From: Lentisalinibacter orientalis
GTDB taxonomy: Bacteria; Pseudomonadota; Gammaproteobacteria; Steroidobacterales; Woeseiaceae
Direction: 5' to 3'
DNA: 64,000 bases
Assembly: GCF_040706535.1 (NCBI RefSeq)
Contig: NZ_JAPDRJ010000001.1
Coordinates: 868,001 to 932,000, forward strand
A model generated the notes under the pieces. The model had not been told where the DNA came from, ran no database searches, and saw only the letters and a list, made by a program, of their open reading frames with translations. This document shows, piece after piece, positions 16,589-24,750 of the stretch; positions within the stretch are counted from its first letter, which is position 1, and every line of letters starts with the position of its first letter. A program made the position numbers and the translations under genes.

Positions 16589-17443
16589 TCAGGTGCGCTC
16601 GGTGGCCACCAGCTCGTCGATCACGTCCAGCAGCGTGTCGTAGCCGCCGGCTTCCTGGCCGCCGGTACGGTATTTGCCGTTCACCACGATGGCCGGCACC
16701 CCGGTGATGCCGTAGCGGCGGTTCAGGTCGGCGGCGCGGCGCAGCTTCTGATCCACCTCGAAGGAGTTCCAGGCCTTGTCGAAGCTCTCCTCGTCCACGC
16801 CGAAGCGGGCGAAGAACTCCTTGAGGCGACCCTCGGTGGCCAGCGTGTTGCCGTTGCCGTGATACTCGGTGAAGAACGCCTTGTGCAGGGCCGTCCAGTC
16901 TTCCAGCGCTCCGGTGCGGGCGAGCACCTCGGCGGTGTAGAAGGCGCGCGCGTGGGTCTGCAGCGTGCGGTTCCAGACGGCCGGGATGCGCACGAAGACC
17001 ACGTCGGCGGGGATGTCCTCCGCCCAGCCCTCGATGATCGGGTCGAAGGTGGCGCAGTGGCCGCAGCCGTACCAGAACACCTCGGCCACCTCGATCTTGT
17101 CGCCGCCGGTCACCGTCGGCTGGGCGGGCATCAGACGGGTGTAGTGGCGGCCTTCGGTGAACCGGGTCTCGCTCTGTTCCTTGTTGCCGCCGCTGCCGGC
17201 GAGCCGGAGCGCGCGGTCGTCCGCCGGCGCCTCCTCGGCGGTTTCGCCGGCCGATTCCAGCACCGGCTGCGCTTCTTCCTGGGGCGCGGACTCGGCCACG
17301 GCCGCCTCGGGGGCGGGAGCCGTTTCTTCCGCCGCGGGGCGGGTGTCCGCCGTGTCCGGCGCGGGCGCCTCGCCGTCCTGGCCGCAGGCGGCGAGGGCGA
17401 GCGTGGCGAGTGTCAGGGGCAGTAGGAGGAGTCTCGGCTTCAT
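16589..17443 (-). CDS. dsbA: Lipoprotein DsbA-type thiol:disulfide oxidoreductase
   Basis: 284 aa from ATG 17441-17443 (AAGGGA upstream). Residues 1-19 are a lipoprotein signal with lipobox LALAAC; Cys20 would be acylated. Residues about 21-90 form an Ala/Pro/Glu-rich linker. The thioredoxin-like DsbA domain follows, with active site CGHC (127-130), an inserted helical domain, and the cis-Pro loop TGVPAIV. It oxidises Cys pairs of exported proteins in the periplasm, here tethered to a membrane. It follows the cytochrome c4 gene on the same strand, as is common in gammaproteobacteria. Most DsbA homologues are soluble; the long acidic tether is unusual. Confidence 0.92.
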   Translation of the reverse strand: MKPRLLLLPLTLATLALAACGQDGEAPAPDTADTRPAAEETAPAPEAAVAESAPQEEAQPVLESAGETAEEAPADDRALRLAGSGGNKEQSETRFTEGRHYTRLMPAQPTVTGGDKIEVAEVFWYGCGHCATFDPIIEGWAEDIPADVVFVRIPAVWNRTLQTHARAFYTAEVLARTGALEDWTALHKAFFTEYHGNGNTLATEGRLKEFFARFGVDEESFDKAWNSFEVDQKLRRAADLNRRYGITGVPAIVVNGKYRTGGQEAGGYDTLLDVIDELVATERT

Positions 17444-17544
17444 GATGTCCCTTCTGTCTCTGGCCATGGTCGTGGGCAATGGTCGTGTCTGTTAGGGGTG
17501 TCCGTCCGCTGTTCGACCGGCGCGCGCCGGCCGAGTTCAGCGCC

Positions 17545-18198
17545 TTACTTCAGGCCCTGGACGTAGGAGGCGAGTGCCTCGATCTGCTCGTCGTTCAGAC
17601 GCTCGGCGATGTTGTTCATGACCTTGTTCATGCCCGATTTGCGCTCGCCCGAGCGGTAGGCCTTGAGCGTGGATGCGGTGTAGGTGGCGTGCTGGCCGCG
17701 GAGCTTGGGATAGGCGGCTGCCGGATTGCCGAACCCCCGTGGACCGTGACAGGCGATGCAGGCCGAGATGCCGGCTTCCTGGTCGCCGCCCCGGTACAGG
17801 CGTTCGCCCATGGTCACGAGGTCCGGATTCGCGATCGCGCGGGGCGGCAGGTCCTGGGCCTCGAAGTACACGCCCAGGTCCTTCATGTCCTGGTCGGACA
17901 GGCCCATGGCCTGGCTGGACATGAGCACGTTCTGGCGGTCGCCGTTCTGGAACGCCAGCAGCTGCTCGTAGACGTAGCGCGCGTTCTGCCCCGCCAGATT
18001 GGGCCATTCCGGGTTCACGCTGACGCCGTCGGCCCCGTGGCAGGCGGCGCAGGTGGTGGACTTGGATTTGCCGGCCTCGGCCGACCCGTCGATGAGGCTC
18101 TCGGCGGCGGCACCGGTGCCGAGCAGCAGGAGGGTAGCGAGGCAGGCCGGTCGCAGGAAATTCCGCAGAAAAGTCGGCAGCAAAGTCTCAGGCATCAT
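17545..18198 (-). CDS. Dihaem cytochrome c4
   Basis: 217 aa: N-terminal signal (LATLLLLGTGAAA) and two class I cytochrome c domains with haem sites CAACH (about 48-52) and CIACH (about 143-147). Probable axial Met residues lie in MSSQAMGLSDQDM and SGMNKVMNNIAERL. Cytochrome c4 is a periplasmic, often membrane-associated electron carrier to terminal oxidases. Its placement between engB (divergent) and dsbA is a conserved gammaproteobacterial arrangement. Confidence 0.93.
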   Translation of the reverse strand: MMPETLLPTFLRNFLRPACLATLLLLGTGAAAESLIDGSAEAGKSKSTTCAACHGADGVSVNPEWPNLAGQNARYVYEQLLAFQNGDRQNVLMSSQAMGLSDQDMKDLGVYFEAQDLPPRAIANPDLVTMGERLYRGGDQEAGISACIACHGPRGFGNPAAAYPKLRGQHATYTASTLKAYRSGERKSGMNKVMNNIAERLNDEQIEALASYVQGLK

Positions 18199-18382
18199 TC
18201 AGTTCCAACCATTCCAACCGTTGCAGTGATCCAGTCTCGGCCGGACGCCGGGCTGCATCCGGATCTCGAATTCAGCTTTGGGGCGGCGGCCGGTCCGGCC
18301 CAGCCCGCACAGGGAGCGTGATAGACTCGCGCAAACCCCGAATTATACATGAAAAGGCGCCTGCCGAAGGGTCTGTACGCCC
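18199..18382. promoter_or_regulatory. Divergent promoter region, cytochrome c4 / engB
   Basis: A perfect TATAAT on the minus strand (18342-18347) lies about 145 nt upstream of the cytochrome c4 start, although a good -35 is not apparent. The overlapping plus-strand TTATAC (18343-18348) lies 35 nt before engB. The segment is locally less GC-rich than its surroundings, as expected of a shared promoter. Confidence 0.35.
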
Positions 18383-19012
18383 ATGTCGCAATACCCTGCC
18401 GCCCGCTTTCTCGCCAGCGCCCACAACCCCTCCCAGTTCCTGCCGGACAGCGGCCGCGAGGTGGCCTTTGCCGGCCGGTCCAACGCCGGGAAATCCAGCG
18501 CGATCAACACGATAGTGAACCGCCGGCAGTTCGCGCACACCAGCAAGACCCCCGGCCGCACCCAGCTCGTGAACTTCTTCGAACTGTGGGAGGAGGCCCG
18601 CCTCGTCGACCTGCCCGGCTACGGTTTCGCCCGGGTGTCGGCCTCCATGCAGCGCCACTGGCGCGGGCTGATGAGTGCGTATTTCGCCGGACGCCGGAGC
18701 CTGACCGGGCTGTTCCTGATCGTGGACATCCGCCGGCGGCTCACCGACTTCGACTGGCAGATGCTGGATCTCGCCGAGGGGATCGAGGTGCCCGTGCACG
18801 TGCTGCTGACCAAGGCGGACAAGCTAAAGCGCGGCCAGGCCGCCTCGGAGCTGGCGAAGGTGCGCAAGGAACTGGACGGAGCCGCCACGGCGCAGCTCTT
18901 CTCGGCGCTGAAGCGGGAAGGCGTGGCGGAGGCGCGGCAGCGTCTGGAAGCCATGCTGGCGCGGAGCCCGGAGGCGGTGGAAGGGGCGCAGCCGGAGCCG
19001 GAAGCGCCATAA
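18383..19012 (+). CDS. engB: Ribosome biogenesis GTPase EngB (YihA/YsxC)
   Basis: 209 aa TRAFAC GTPase: G1 GRSNAGKSS (about 31-39), G2 around TPGRTQ, G3 DLPGYG, G4 TKADK, G5 region FSALKREG. EngB acts in late assembly of the 50S ribosomal subunit and is essential in many bacteria. The C-terminal tail is acidic and Pro-rich. The gene opposes cytochrome c4 and converges on polA, whose terminator starts at the engB stop codon. Confidence 0.96.
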   Translation: MSQYPAARFLASAHNPSQFLPDSGREVAFAGRSNAGKSSAINTIVNRRQFAHTSKTPGRTQLVNFFELWEEARLVDLPGYGFARVSASMQRHWRGLMSAYFAGRRSLTGLFLIVDIRRRLTDFDWQMLDLAEGIEVPVHVLLTKADKLKRGQAASELAKVRKELDGAATAQLFSALKREGVAEARQRLEAMLARSPEAVEGAQPEPEAP

Positions 19013-19055
19013 AAAAAGCCCCGGCGCGTCTGAAACAGGGGATACGCGCCGGGGC
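19011..19055 (-). terminator. Rho-independent terminator of the arg-polA transcript
   Basis: On the minus strand a perfect 12-bp stem (GCCCCGGCGCGT at 19055-19044, ACGCGCCGGGGC at 19029-19018) with a 14-nt loop is followed by TTTTTTT (19017-19011). It lies about 150 nt past the polA stop and abuts the engB stop codon. Together these are consistent with the end of the long minus-strand operon. Confidence 0.9.
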
Positions 19056-19207
19056 CACGTGTGCAACAGGCTTGGGGTGACCGTGTTGCAGTCCCGCCGA
19101 GGGAGGTCAGCGGGTGAGTGGATTGGGGGCCACTCGGTATCGTTTGACGGGGATCGACGGGGTGAGTTCCCGGCCGGATGCGGGAATCGGCCGGACAGCC
19201 GGTCCGG

Positions 19208-21901
19208 TCAGTGCGCCTCGTCCCAGTTGGCGCCGACACCGGTGTCCACCTTCAGCGGCACGGCGAGTTCCGCCGCCCGGCTCATGCGCTCGACCAGCCC
19301 GGCGGCCACCGCGTCGGTCTCGGCTGCCGCCACCTCCAGCACCAGCTCGTCGTGCACCTGCATGATGACGCGGGCATCAACGGCCTCCTCGGCGAGCCAG
19401 TGGTGCACGTCGATCATGGCGCGCTTGATGATGTCGGCGGCCGTGCCCTGCATCGGCGCGTTGATGGCGCTCCTCTCCGCGTACTGGCGGCGCTGCACGT
19501 TGCGGGAGTTGATCTCCGGAAGGTAGAGGCGCCGGCCCATGACCGTCTCCACGTAGCCCTTCTCGTGGGCCTGTTCCCGGGTCGTGTCCATGTAGGCCCG
19601 CACGCCGGGGTAGCGTTCGAAATAGCGGTCCACGTAGGCCTGGGCGTCGGCCCGGGGGATGCCGAGCTGGCGGGCGAGGCCGAAGGCCGACATGCCGTAG
19701 ATGAGGCCGAAATTGATGGCCTTGGCGGAGCGGCGCTGCTCGCCGGTGACGGCGTCGAGCGCCGTATCGAAGACCTCGGCCGCCGTCGCCCGGTGGATGT
19801 CCTCGTCGTCGGCGAAGGCCGCGAGCAGGCCCTCGTCGCCGGAGAGGTGGGCCATGATTCTGAGCTCGATCTGGGAGTAGTCCGCGGCGAGGATGCGATA
19901 GCCGTCCGGCGCCACGAAGGCCTGGCGGATGCGCCGGCCCTCCGGCGTGCGGATGGGGATGTTCTGCAGGTTCGGGTCGGAGGAGGACAGCCGGCCGGTG
20001 GCCGCCACCGCCTGGTGATAGGAGGTGTGGATCCGCCCGTCCCGGCCGACCAGCTCCGGCAGCTTGTCGGTGTAGGTGCTCTTCAGCTTGGACAGGCCGC
20101 GGTATTCGAGGATCACCTCCGGCAGCTCGTAGTCGGCGGCCAGCTCCTGCAGCACGTCCTCGGCGGTGGAGGGCTGGCCCTTCGGCGTCTTCCGGATCAC
20201 CGGCAGCTGCTGGCGTTCGAACAGGATCTCCTGCAGCTGCTTGGGCGAGCCCAGGTTGAACGGGCCGCCGGCAATCTCGTGGGCCTTTTCCTCGGCGGCG
20301 CGCATCTTCGCCGCGAGTTCCCGGCTCTGGGTCCTGAGCAGCTCGCAGTCGAGCAGCACGCCGGTCTCCTCCATCTCGGTCAGCACCGGCACCAGCGGCT
20401 GCTCGATCTCCTCGTAGACCTCCCGCAGGCGGCCGGTCTCGGCGAGCTCACCCCACAGTCGCAGATGCAGCTGCAGGGTGACGTCGGCGTCCTCGGCCGC
20501 GTAGGGCAGCGCCTCCTCCAGGGCGACCTGGTCGAAGGTGATCTGCTTCGCGCCCTTGCCGGCCACCTGCTCGTAGGGGATGGTCTCCAGGCCGAGGTAG
20601 TGGCGCGCGGTGGAACCCATGTCGTGGCGGGTGGCAGTGCTGTTCAGCACGTAGGACTCCAGCATGGAGTCGTAGCGCATGCCGGCCAGGCGGATGCCGT
20701 AGCGGCGGAAGACGTGGGCGTCGTACTTGAGGTGGTGGCCCACCTTGGGCTTCGAGTCGTCCTCCAGCCAGGGACGCAGGCGCTCCAGCACCCGTTCGCG
20801 GTCCAGCTGTTCCGGCGCGCCGGCGTAGTCGTGACCTACCGGGATGTAGGCGGCCGCGCCCGGCTCCACGGAGAGCGAGATGCCGACCAGCCGGGCGGCC
20901 ATGTAGTTCAGGCTGTCGGTCTCGGTGTCGAGTGCCGTCAGTTCCGCCGCGTCGATGCGCTGCAGCCAGCGCTCGAGGGCCTCTTCGTCGGTGACCAGCT
21001 CGTAGTCCGTGCCCGGCTTGTCGGCGGCCGGCGCCGGCGCGCCGAAGGCCTCGTCCAGCTGGCGCAGCAGCGTGCGCAGCTCGAGCCGCTGGTAGAGACC
21101 GCGCAGGTGCTCCACGTCCGGCTCGCCCGGCGCCAGTCCGTCGGGCTCGACGTCCAGTTCCACATCGTCGCGGATGGTGGCCAGCCGGCGGGAGAGTTCC
21201 AGTTCCTCCAGGTGTTCGCGGAGGCTCTCGCCCACCTTGCCCTTGATGCTGTCCGCATCGGCGACGATCTCGTCGACGCTGCCGTACTGGTTCAGCCACT
21301 TCGCGGCCGTCTTGGCGCCCACCCGGGGCACCCCCGGAATGTTGTCCGAGGTGTCGCCCACCAGCGCGATCCAGTCGACGATCTGCTCGGGCCAGACATC
21401 GTATTTTTCCTTGACCCCGTCCCGGTCCAGCCGGGTGTCGGTCATGGTGTTCACCAGCCTGATGCCCTCGCTGACGAGCTGGGCCATGTCCTTGTCGCCG
21501 GTGGAGATCAGCACCTCCATGCCGCGGTCGAGCGCCCGCCGGGAGAGCGTGCCGATGACGTCGTCGGCCTCCACGCCGTCGATGCGCAGCAGCGGCAGGC
21601 CCATGGCCTCCACGGCCTCCAGCAGGGGCAGCACCTGGGAGCGCAGCTCGTCGGGCATGGGCGGGCGGTTGGCCTTGTACTCCTCGAACATTTCGTCGCG
21701 GAAGGTCTTGCCCGGCGCGTCGAATACCACGGCGATGTGCTGGGGCTCTTCCTCGCGCACCAGCTTGTTCAGCATGTTCAGTACGCCGAGCACGGCGCCG
21801 GTGGGTTCGCCGGCGGCGGTGGTCAGCGGTGGCAGGGCGTGGAAGGCGCGATAGAGATACGAGGACCCGTCGACCAGCACCAGCTTCTCGCGTTCGGTCA
21901 T
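19208..21901 (-). CDS. polA: DNA polymerase I
   Basis: 897 aa, normal length. The 5'-nuclease domain covers about 1-290 (LVLVDGSSYLYRAFHALPPL, VVFDAPGKTFR, DGVEADDVIG, VGDTSDNIPGVPRVG). The 3'-5' exonuclease domain (about 310-500) keeps the Asp/Glu ligands in LDTETDSLN, so proofreading should be active. The polymerase domain has DYSQIELRIMAHLSGD and QVHDELVLEV. It repairs DNA and replaces RNA primers. It lies 10 nt downstream of lptM at the end of the arginine gene run and may be read through from argR. Confidence 0.97.
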   Translation of the reverse strand: MTEREKLVLVDGSSYLYRAFHALPPLTTAAGEPTGAVLGVLNMLNKLVREEEPQHIAVVFDAPGKTFRDEMFEEYKANRPPMPDELRSQVLPLLEAVEAMGLPLLRIDGVEADDVIGTLSRRALDRGMEVLISTGDKDMAQLVSEGIRLVNTMTDTRLDRDGVKEKYDVWPEQIVDWIALVGDTSDNIPGVPRVGAKTAAKWLNQYGSVDEIVADADSIKGKVGESLREHLEELELSRRLATIRDDVELDVEPDGLAPGEPDVEHLRGLYQRLELRTLLRQLDEAFGAPAPAADKPGTDYELVTDEEALERWLQRIDAAELTALDTETDSLNYMAARLVGISLSVEPGAAAYIPVGHDYAGAPEQLDRERVLERLRPWLEDDSKPKVGHHLKYDAHVFRRYGIRLAGMRYDSMLESYVLNSTATRHDMGSTARHYLGLETIPYEQVAGKGAKQITFDQVALEEALPYAAEDADVTLQLHLRLWGELAETGRLREVYEEIEQPLVPVLTEMEETGVLLDCELLRTQSRELAAKMRAAEEKAHEIAGGPFNLGSPKQLQEILFERQQLPVIRKTPKGQPSTAEDVLQELAADYELPEVILEYRGLSKLKSTYTDKLPELVGRDGRIHTSYHQAVAATGRLSSSDPNLQNIPIRTPEGRRIRQAFVAPDGYRILAADYSQIELRIMAHLSGDEGLLAAFADDEDIHRATAAEVFDTALDAVTGEQRRSAKAINFGLIYGMSAFGLARQLGIPRADAQAYVDRYFERYPGVRAYMDTTREQAHEKGYVETVMGRRLYLPEINSRNVQRRQYAERSAINAPMQGTAADIIKRAMIDVHHWLAEEAVDARVIMQVHDELVLEVAAAETDAVAAGLVERMSRAAELAVPLKVDTGVGANWDEAH

Positions 21902-21911
21902 CGTCGCCCTC

Positions 21912-22127
21912 TCATCGTTCCGCGGCAGCGTCTTCTTCCGGTTCTTCTTCCGTCGCGCCCGGGCCGGCCCCGCCCGTGGGGATGCCCGGTTCGACCTGCT
22001 GCGGGCTCTCCCCCGGCAGGTAGAGAGGACCCTTCTGTCCGCAGCCGACGAAGCCGCCGCCCGCCGCGGCCAGCGTGGCCAGGGTCACCGCGAGCCGGAC
22101 GGGCCGGCGCAGCCGCGCGCCCGTCAT
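21912..22127 (-). CDS. lptM: LptM-like (YifL) lipoprotein
   Basis: 71 aa. ATG at 22125-22127 overlaps the TGA of the upstream thioesterase gene. A signal sequence with a lipobox before Cys (GGGFVGC) is followed by the family motif CGQKGPLYLPGE, then an acidic, Pro/Glu-rich tail. LptM assists oxidative maturation of the LptD outer-membrane LPS translocon. The gene commonly sits beside lysA in enterobacteria; here it lies between a thioesterase and polA. Confidence 0.88.
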   Translation of the reverse strand: MTGARLRRPVRLAVTLATLAAAGGGFVGCGQKGPLYLPGESPQQVEPGIPTGGAGPGATEEEPEEDAAAER

Positions 22128-22573
22128 CCCCGGGCCTCCGCCCGTGCCTGCAGGTCGAGCACCGCCATGGTGATGCGGCACACGGCCGTGCGCCGGCCTT
22201 GCTCGTCGGTTACCTCGATGCCCCAGACCTGAGTGGTGCGGCCCTGGTGGAACGGGCGCGCCGTGCCGGTGACGATGCCTTCGCGCACGGCGCGCAGGTG
22301 GTTCGCGTTCACCTCCAGGCCCATGCAGCGGTAGCGGGCCGGGTCCACGCTGAGCGCGGCCGAGATGCTGCCGAGGGTCTCCGCGAGCACCACGGTGGCG
22401 CCGCCGTGCAGTACGCCGTAGGGCTGGCGGGTGCGCTCGTCCACGGGCATGGTGCCGCAGAGGTAATCGTCGCCGATCTCGGAGACCTGCACGCCGATGT
22501 GTTCGTTAATGGTGCCTTGCTGGAGTTTCTGTACTTCCTCCAGCGGAGGGCGGCGTCCGCCGAACCAGATCAT
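22124..22573 (-). CDS. PaaI/YdiI-type hotdog-fold thioesterase
   Basis: 149 aa single hotdog domain: helix-strand core with the catalytic region GVLHGGATVVLAETLGSISA (about 53-72), and C-terminal strands VWGIEVTDEQGRRTAVCRITMAV. The closest recognised type is the hydroxybenzoyl-CoA / DHNA-CoA thioesterase family (MenI/EntH-like). The acyl-CoA substrate is unknown. It lies 48 nt downstream of argH and overlaps lptM by 4 nt, so it is probably part of the arg-polA transcript. Confidence 0.85.
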   Translation of the reverse strand: MIWFGGRRPPLEEVQKLQQGTINEHIGVQVSEIGDDYLCGTMPVDERTRQPYGVLHGGATVVLAETLGSISAALSVDPARYRCMGLEVNANHLRAVREGIVTGTARPFHQGRTTQVWGIEVTDEQGRRTAVCRITMAVLDLQARAEARG

Positions 22574-22621
22574 GTCGCTACCCTTGCCGGGCCGGGCCCG
22601 GAGTTACTGACCGGAAGGTCC

Positions 22622-23809
22622 TCAGTGTTCTGAAAGTTTCCGGGCGACGCGCCGGTAGGCCTCGCGGAACGGGATGCCTTCCTCCGTGACCAGCCGGTTC
22701 GCCTCGCCCGCCGCATGCACGCCGGGGTCCAGCCGGACGTTCTCCGGCCGGAAGCCCACGCCGTCGAGCAGCGCGGCCATGATCACCAGCGTGTCGTCGG
22801 CGAGATCGATGCCGCGGAACAGCGGCGGCTTCAGGCGCTGCAGGTCGCGATGGTAACCCGAAGTGAGCTTGGCCGTGACCATCAGGCACTCGTCCAGGCA
22901 GGCCTGGGCGGTGGCGGGCGCGGCGCGGGCGAGCTCCAGCACGTCCGGGTTGCGCTTCTGCGGCATGATGGAGGAACCCGTCGTGAACGCCTCCGGCAGG
23001 CTCACGTAGGAGAATTCCTGGGTGTAGAACAGCAGCAGGTCGGCGGCGAGCCGCGCCGTGTCCTGCAGGGTCAGGGTGATCTCGAACAGAAGCCCGCTCT
23101 CCGCCTTGCCCCGGGACAGCTGCACCGCTGTCACCGGTTCTTCCACCGCGGCGAAGCCGAGCGCGTCCGCCGTCTTCTGCCGGTCCAGCGGCAGTCCGGG
23201 CGTGCCGTAGCCGGCCGCGCTGCCGAGGGGGTTCCTGTCGATGCGCCGGCCGGCGGCGCGGAGCCCCTCCGCGTCGTCCCTGAGCGCCGCCGCGAACCCG
23301 CCGGCCCACAGGGCGACGGAGCTGGGCATGGCCTGCTGCAGGTGGGTGTAGCCGGGCAGCTCGACGTCGCCCTGGCGTTCGGCGAGGCGATCGAGTGCCG
23401 CCGCCAGCGACCCGGCGCCGGCCGCCAGCGTGGCGGCCGCGTCCTTCAGGTACAGCCTGAGCGCCGCCAGCACCTGGTCGTTGCGCGAGCGGCCGAGATG
23501 CACACGGCCGCCGGCCTCGCCGATGGCATCGGTGAGCCGGCGCTCGAGCGCGGTGTGGGCGTCCTCGTCCGCCAGCCCGATGTGCCATTCGCCGGCGGCG
23601 TGGGACTCGCCCAGGCGGGTGAGGCCGTCGCGGATGGCGGCGAGGTCGTCGTCGCCGAGCAGACCGCAGGCGTTCAGCATCTCCGCGTGGGCGACGGAGG
23701 CGCGGACGTCGTAGGCGACCAGCCGCTCGTCGAGCCGGTGGTCCTCGCCGGCGGTGTAGCGCAGCACCCGCTCATCCAGCGGCGCGCCCTTGTCCCAGAG
23801 CCGTCTCAA
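22622..23809 (-). CDS. argH: Argininosuccinate lyase
   Basis: 395 aa fumarase-superfamily enzyme that splits argininosuccinate into arginine and fumarate, the last step of arginine synthesis. The signature GSSIMPQKRNPD lies at about 277-288, and earlier family segments include HLGRSRNDQV and GYTHLQQAMP. It is shorter than the about 455-aa E. coli protein, with a compact C terminus. The frame appears to begin with TTG at 23807-23809, overlapping the argB stop (TTGA), a non-ATG start set by translational coupling. No other start closer to the domain fits better. Confidence 0.94.
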   Translation of the reverse strand: MRRLWDKGAPLDERVLRYTAGEDHRLDERLVAYDVRASVAHAEMLNACGLLGDDDLAAIRDGLTRLGESHAAGEWHIGLADEDAHTALERRLTDAIGEAGGRVHLGRSRNDQVLAALRLYLKDAAATLAAGAGSLAAALDRLAERQGDVELPGYTHLQQAMPSSVALWAGGFAAALRDDAEGLRAAGRRIDRNPLGSAAGYGTPGLPLDRQKTADALGFAAVEEPVTAVQLSRGKAESGLLFEITLTLQDTARLAADLLLFYTQEFSYVSLPEAFTTGSSIMPQKRNPDVLELARAAPATAQACLDECLMVTAKLTSGYHRDLQRLKPPLFRGIDLADDTLVIMAALLDGVGFRPENVRLDPGVHAAGEANRLVTEEGIPFREAYRRVARKLSEH

Positions 23810-24750
23810 GCCTCGCCCCCGGCATGATGGGAAGGGTGCTGCTCCTCCGGCGTCAGTGCCCCGATGTCGTTCACCACCAGCGTGCCGGTGCCCTCGTTGG
23901 TGAAGACCTCCAGCAGCAGGCTGTCCTCCACCTTGTGAGAGATCACGTGCACGCGCTGCACGCCGTGCTCCAGGGCCTGGGTGATGGCGGCCGCCTTCGG
24001 CAGCATGCCGTCGGCCAGGGCGCCGTCGGCCCGCAGCTTCTCGAGTCCCTTGCGGTCCAGGTAGGAGATGAGCGAGCCCGGATCGGACGCATCCGCCAGG
24101 ATGCCGGGGGCGCCGGTGGCGAGGATCAGCTTCTCCGCATCCAGCGCCGCCGCGATCGCGGCGGCCACCGTGTCGGCGTTAATGTTCAGCAGCGTGCCGT
24201 CGGCGTCGGCGGACAGCGGGCTCACCACCGGCATGAGGCCGTTATCCAGTTGTTTGGACAGCACCTCGGCGTCGACGCTGTCGATGTCGCCGACGAAGCC
24301 GTAATCGATGGACTCCTCGCCTTCCTGGACCGGCGGGCGACGGTGGGCGCGGATCAATCCTGCGTCCACGCCACTGATGCCCACGGCCGGGATCTGCAGG
24401 TCCCGGCAGGCGGCCAGGATGCGGGTGTTGATCTGGCCGTTCAGCACCATGGCCGCGACGTTCAGCGAGTCGGCGTCGGTGACACGGCGCCCGGCGACGA
24501 ACTTCGGATCGAAGCCGAGCGCCTTGGCGAGCTCGGTGGACTGCGGGCCGCCGCCGTGGACGAGCACCACCCGGATGCCCACCTGGTAGAGGATGCCCAC
24601 CTGCTCCATCAGCGCCCGGGTGGAGGCCGGGTCGACGAAGACGTCGCCGCCGGCCTTCAGCACGAAGACCTTCTTCTTGAACAGCCGGATGTAGGGCGCT
24701 GCGTGTTTCAGCGCCGAGACGACGATGGCCCGTTCGCGCTTGCCGATCAT
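23806..24750 (-). CDS. argB: N-acetylglutamate (N-acylglutamate) kinase
   Basis: 314 aa amino-acid kinase fold, starting at ATG 24748-24750 in a 4-nt overlap with argF'. Motifs: VFVLKAGGDVF (phosphate-binding Lys), VLVHGGGPQSTELAKALG, and NINADTVAAAIAAAL. It phosphorylates N-acylglutamate, the second step of arginine synthesis. No GNAT domain is fused, unlike the bifunctional kinases of some xanthomonads. Since the neighbouring transcarbamylase is of the N-acylornithine class, the true acyl group of its substrate (acetyl or succinyl) is open. Confidence 0.93.
   Translation of the reverse strand: MIGKRERAIVVSALKHAAPYIRLFKKKVFVLKAGGDVFVDPASTRALMEQVGILYQVGIRVVLVHGGGPQSTELAKALGFDPKFVAGRRVTDADSLNVAAMVLNGQINTRILAACRDLQIPAVGISGVDAGLIRAHRRPPVQEGEESIDYGFVGDIDSVDAEVLSKQLDNGLMPVVSPLSADADGTLLNINADTVAAAIAAALDAEKLILATGAPGILADASDPGSLISYLDRKGLEKLRADGALADGMLPKAAAITQALEHGVQRVHVISHKVEDSLLLEVFTNEGTGTLVVNDIGALTPEEQHPSHHAGGEA

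Noticed and set aside
19178..22633. 1151-aa open frame on the plus strand opposite polA, lptM and the thioesterase
   Set aside because: It mirrors the codon-position bias of the minus-strand genes, is Gly/His/Val/Arg low-complexity, and matches no fold; polA and lptM on the other strand are unmistakable.
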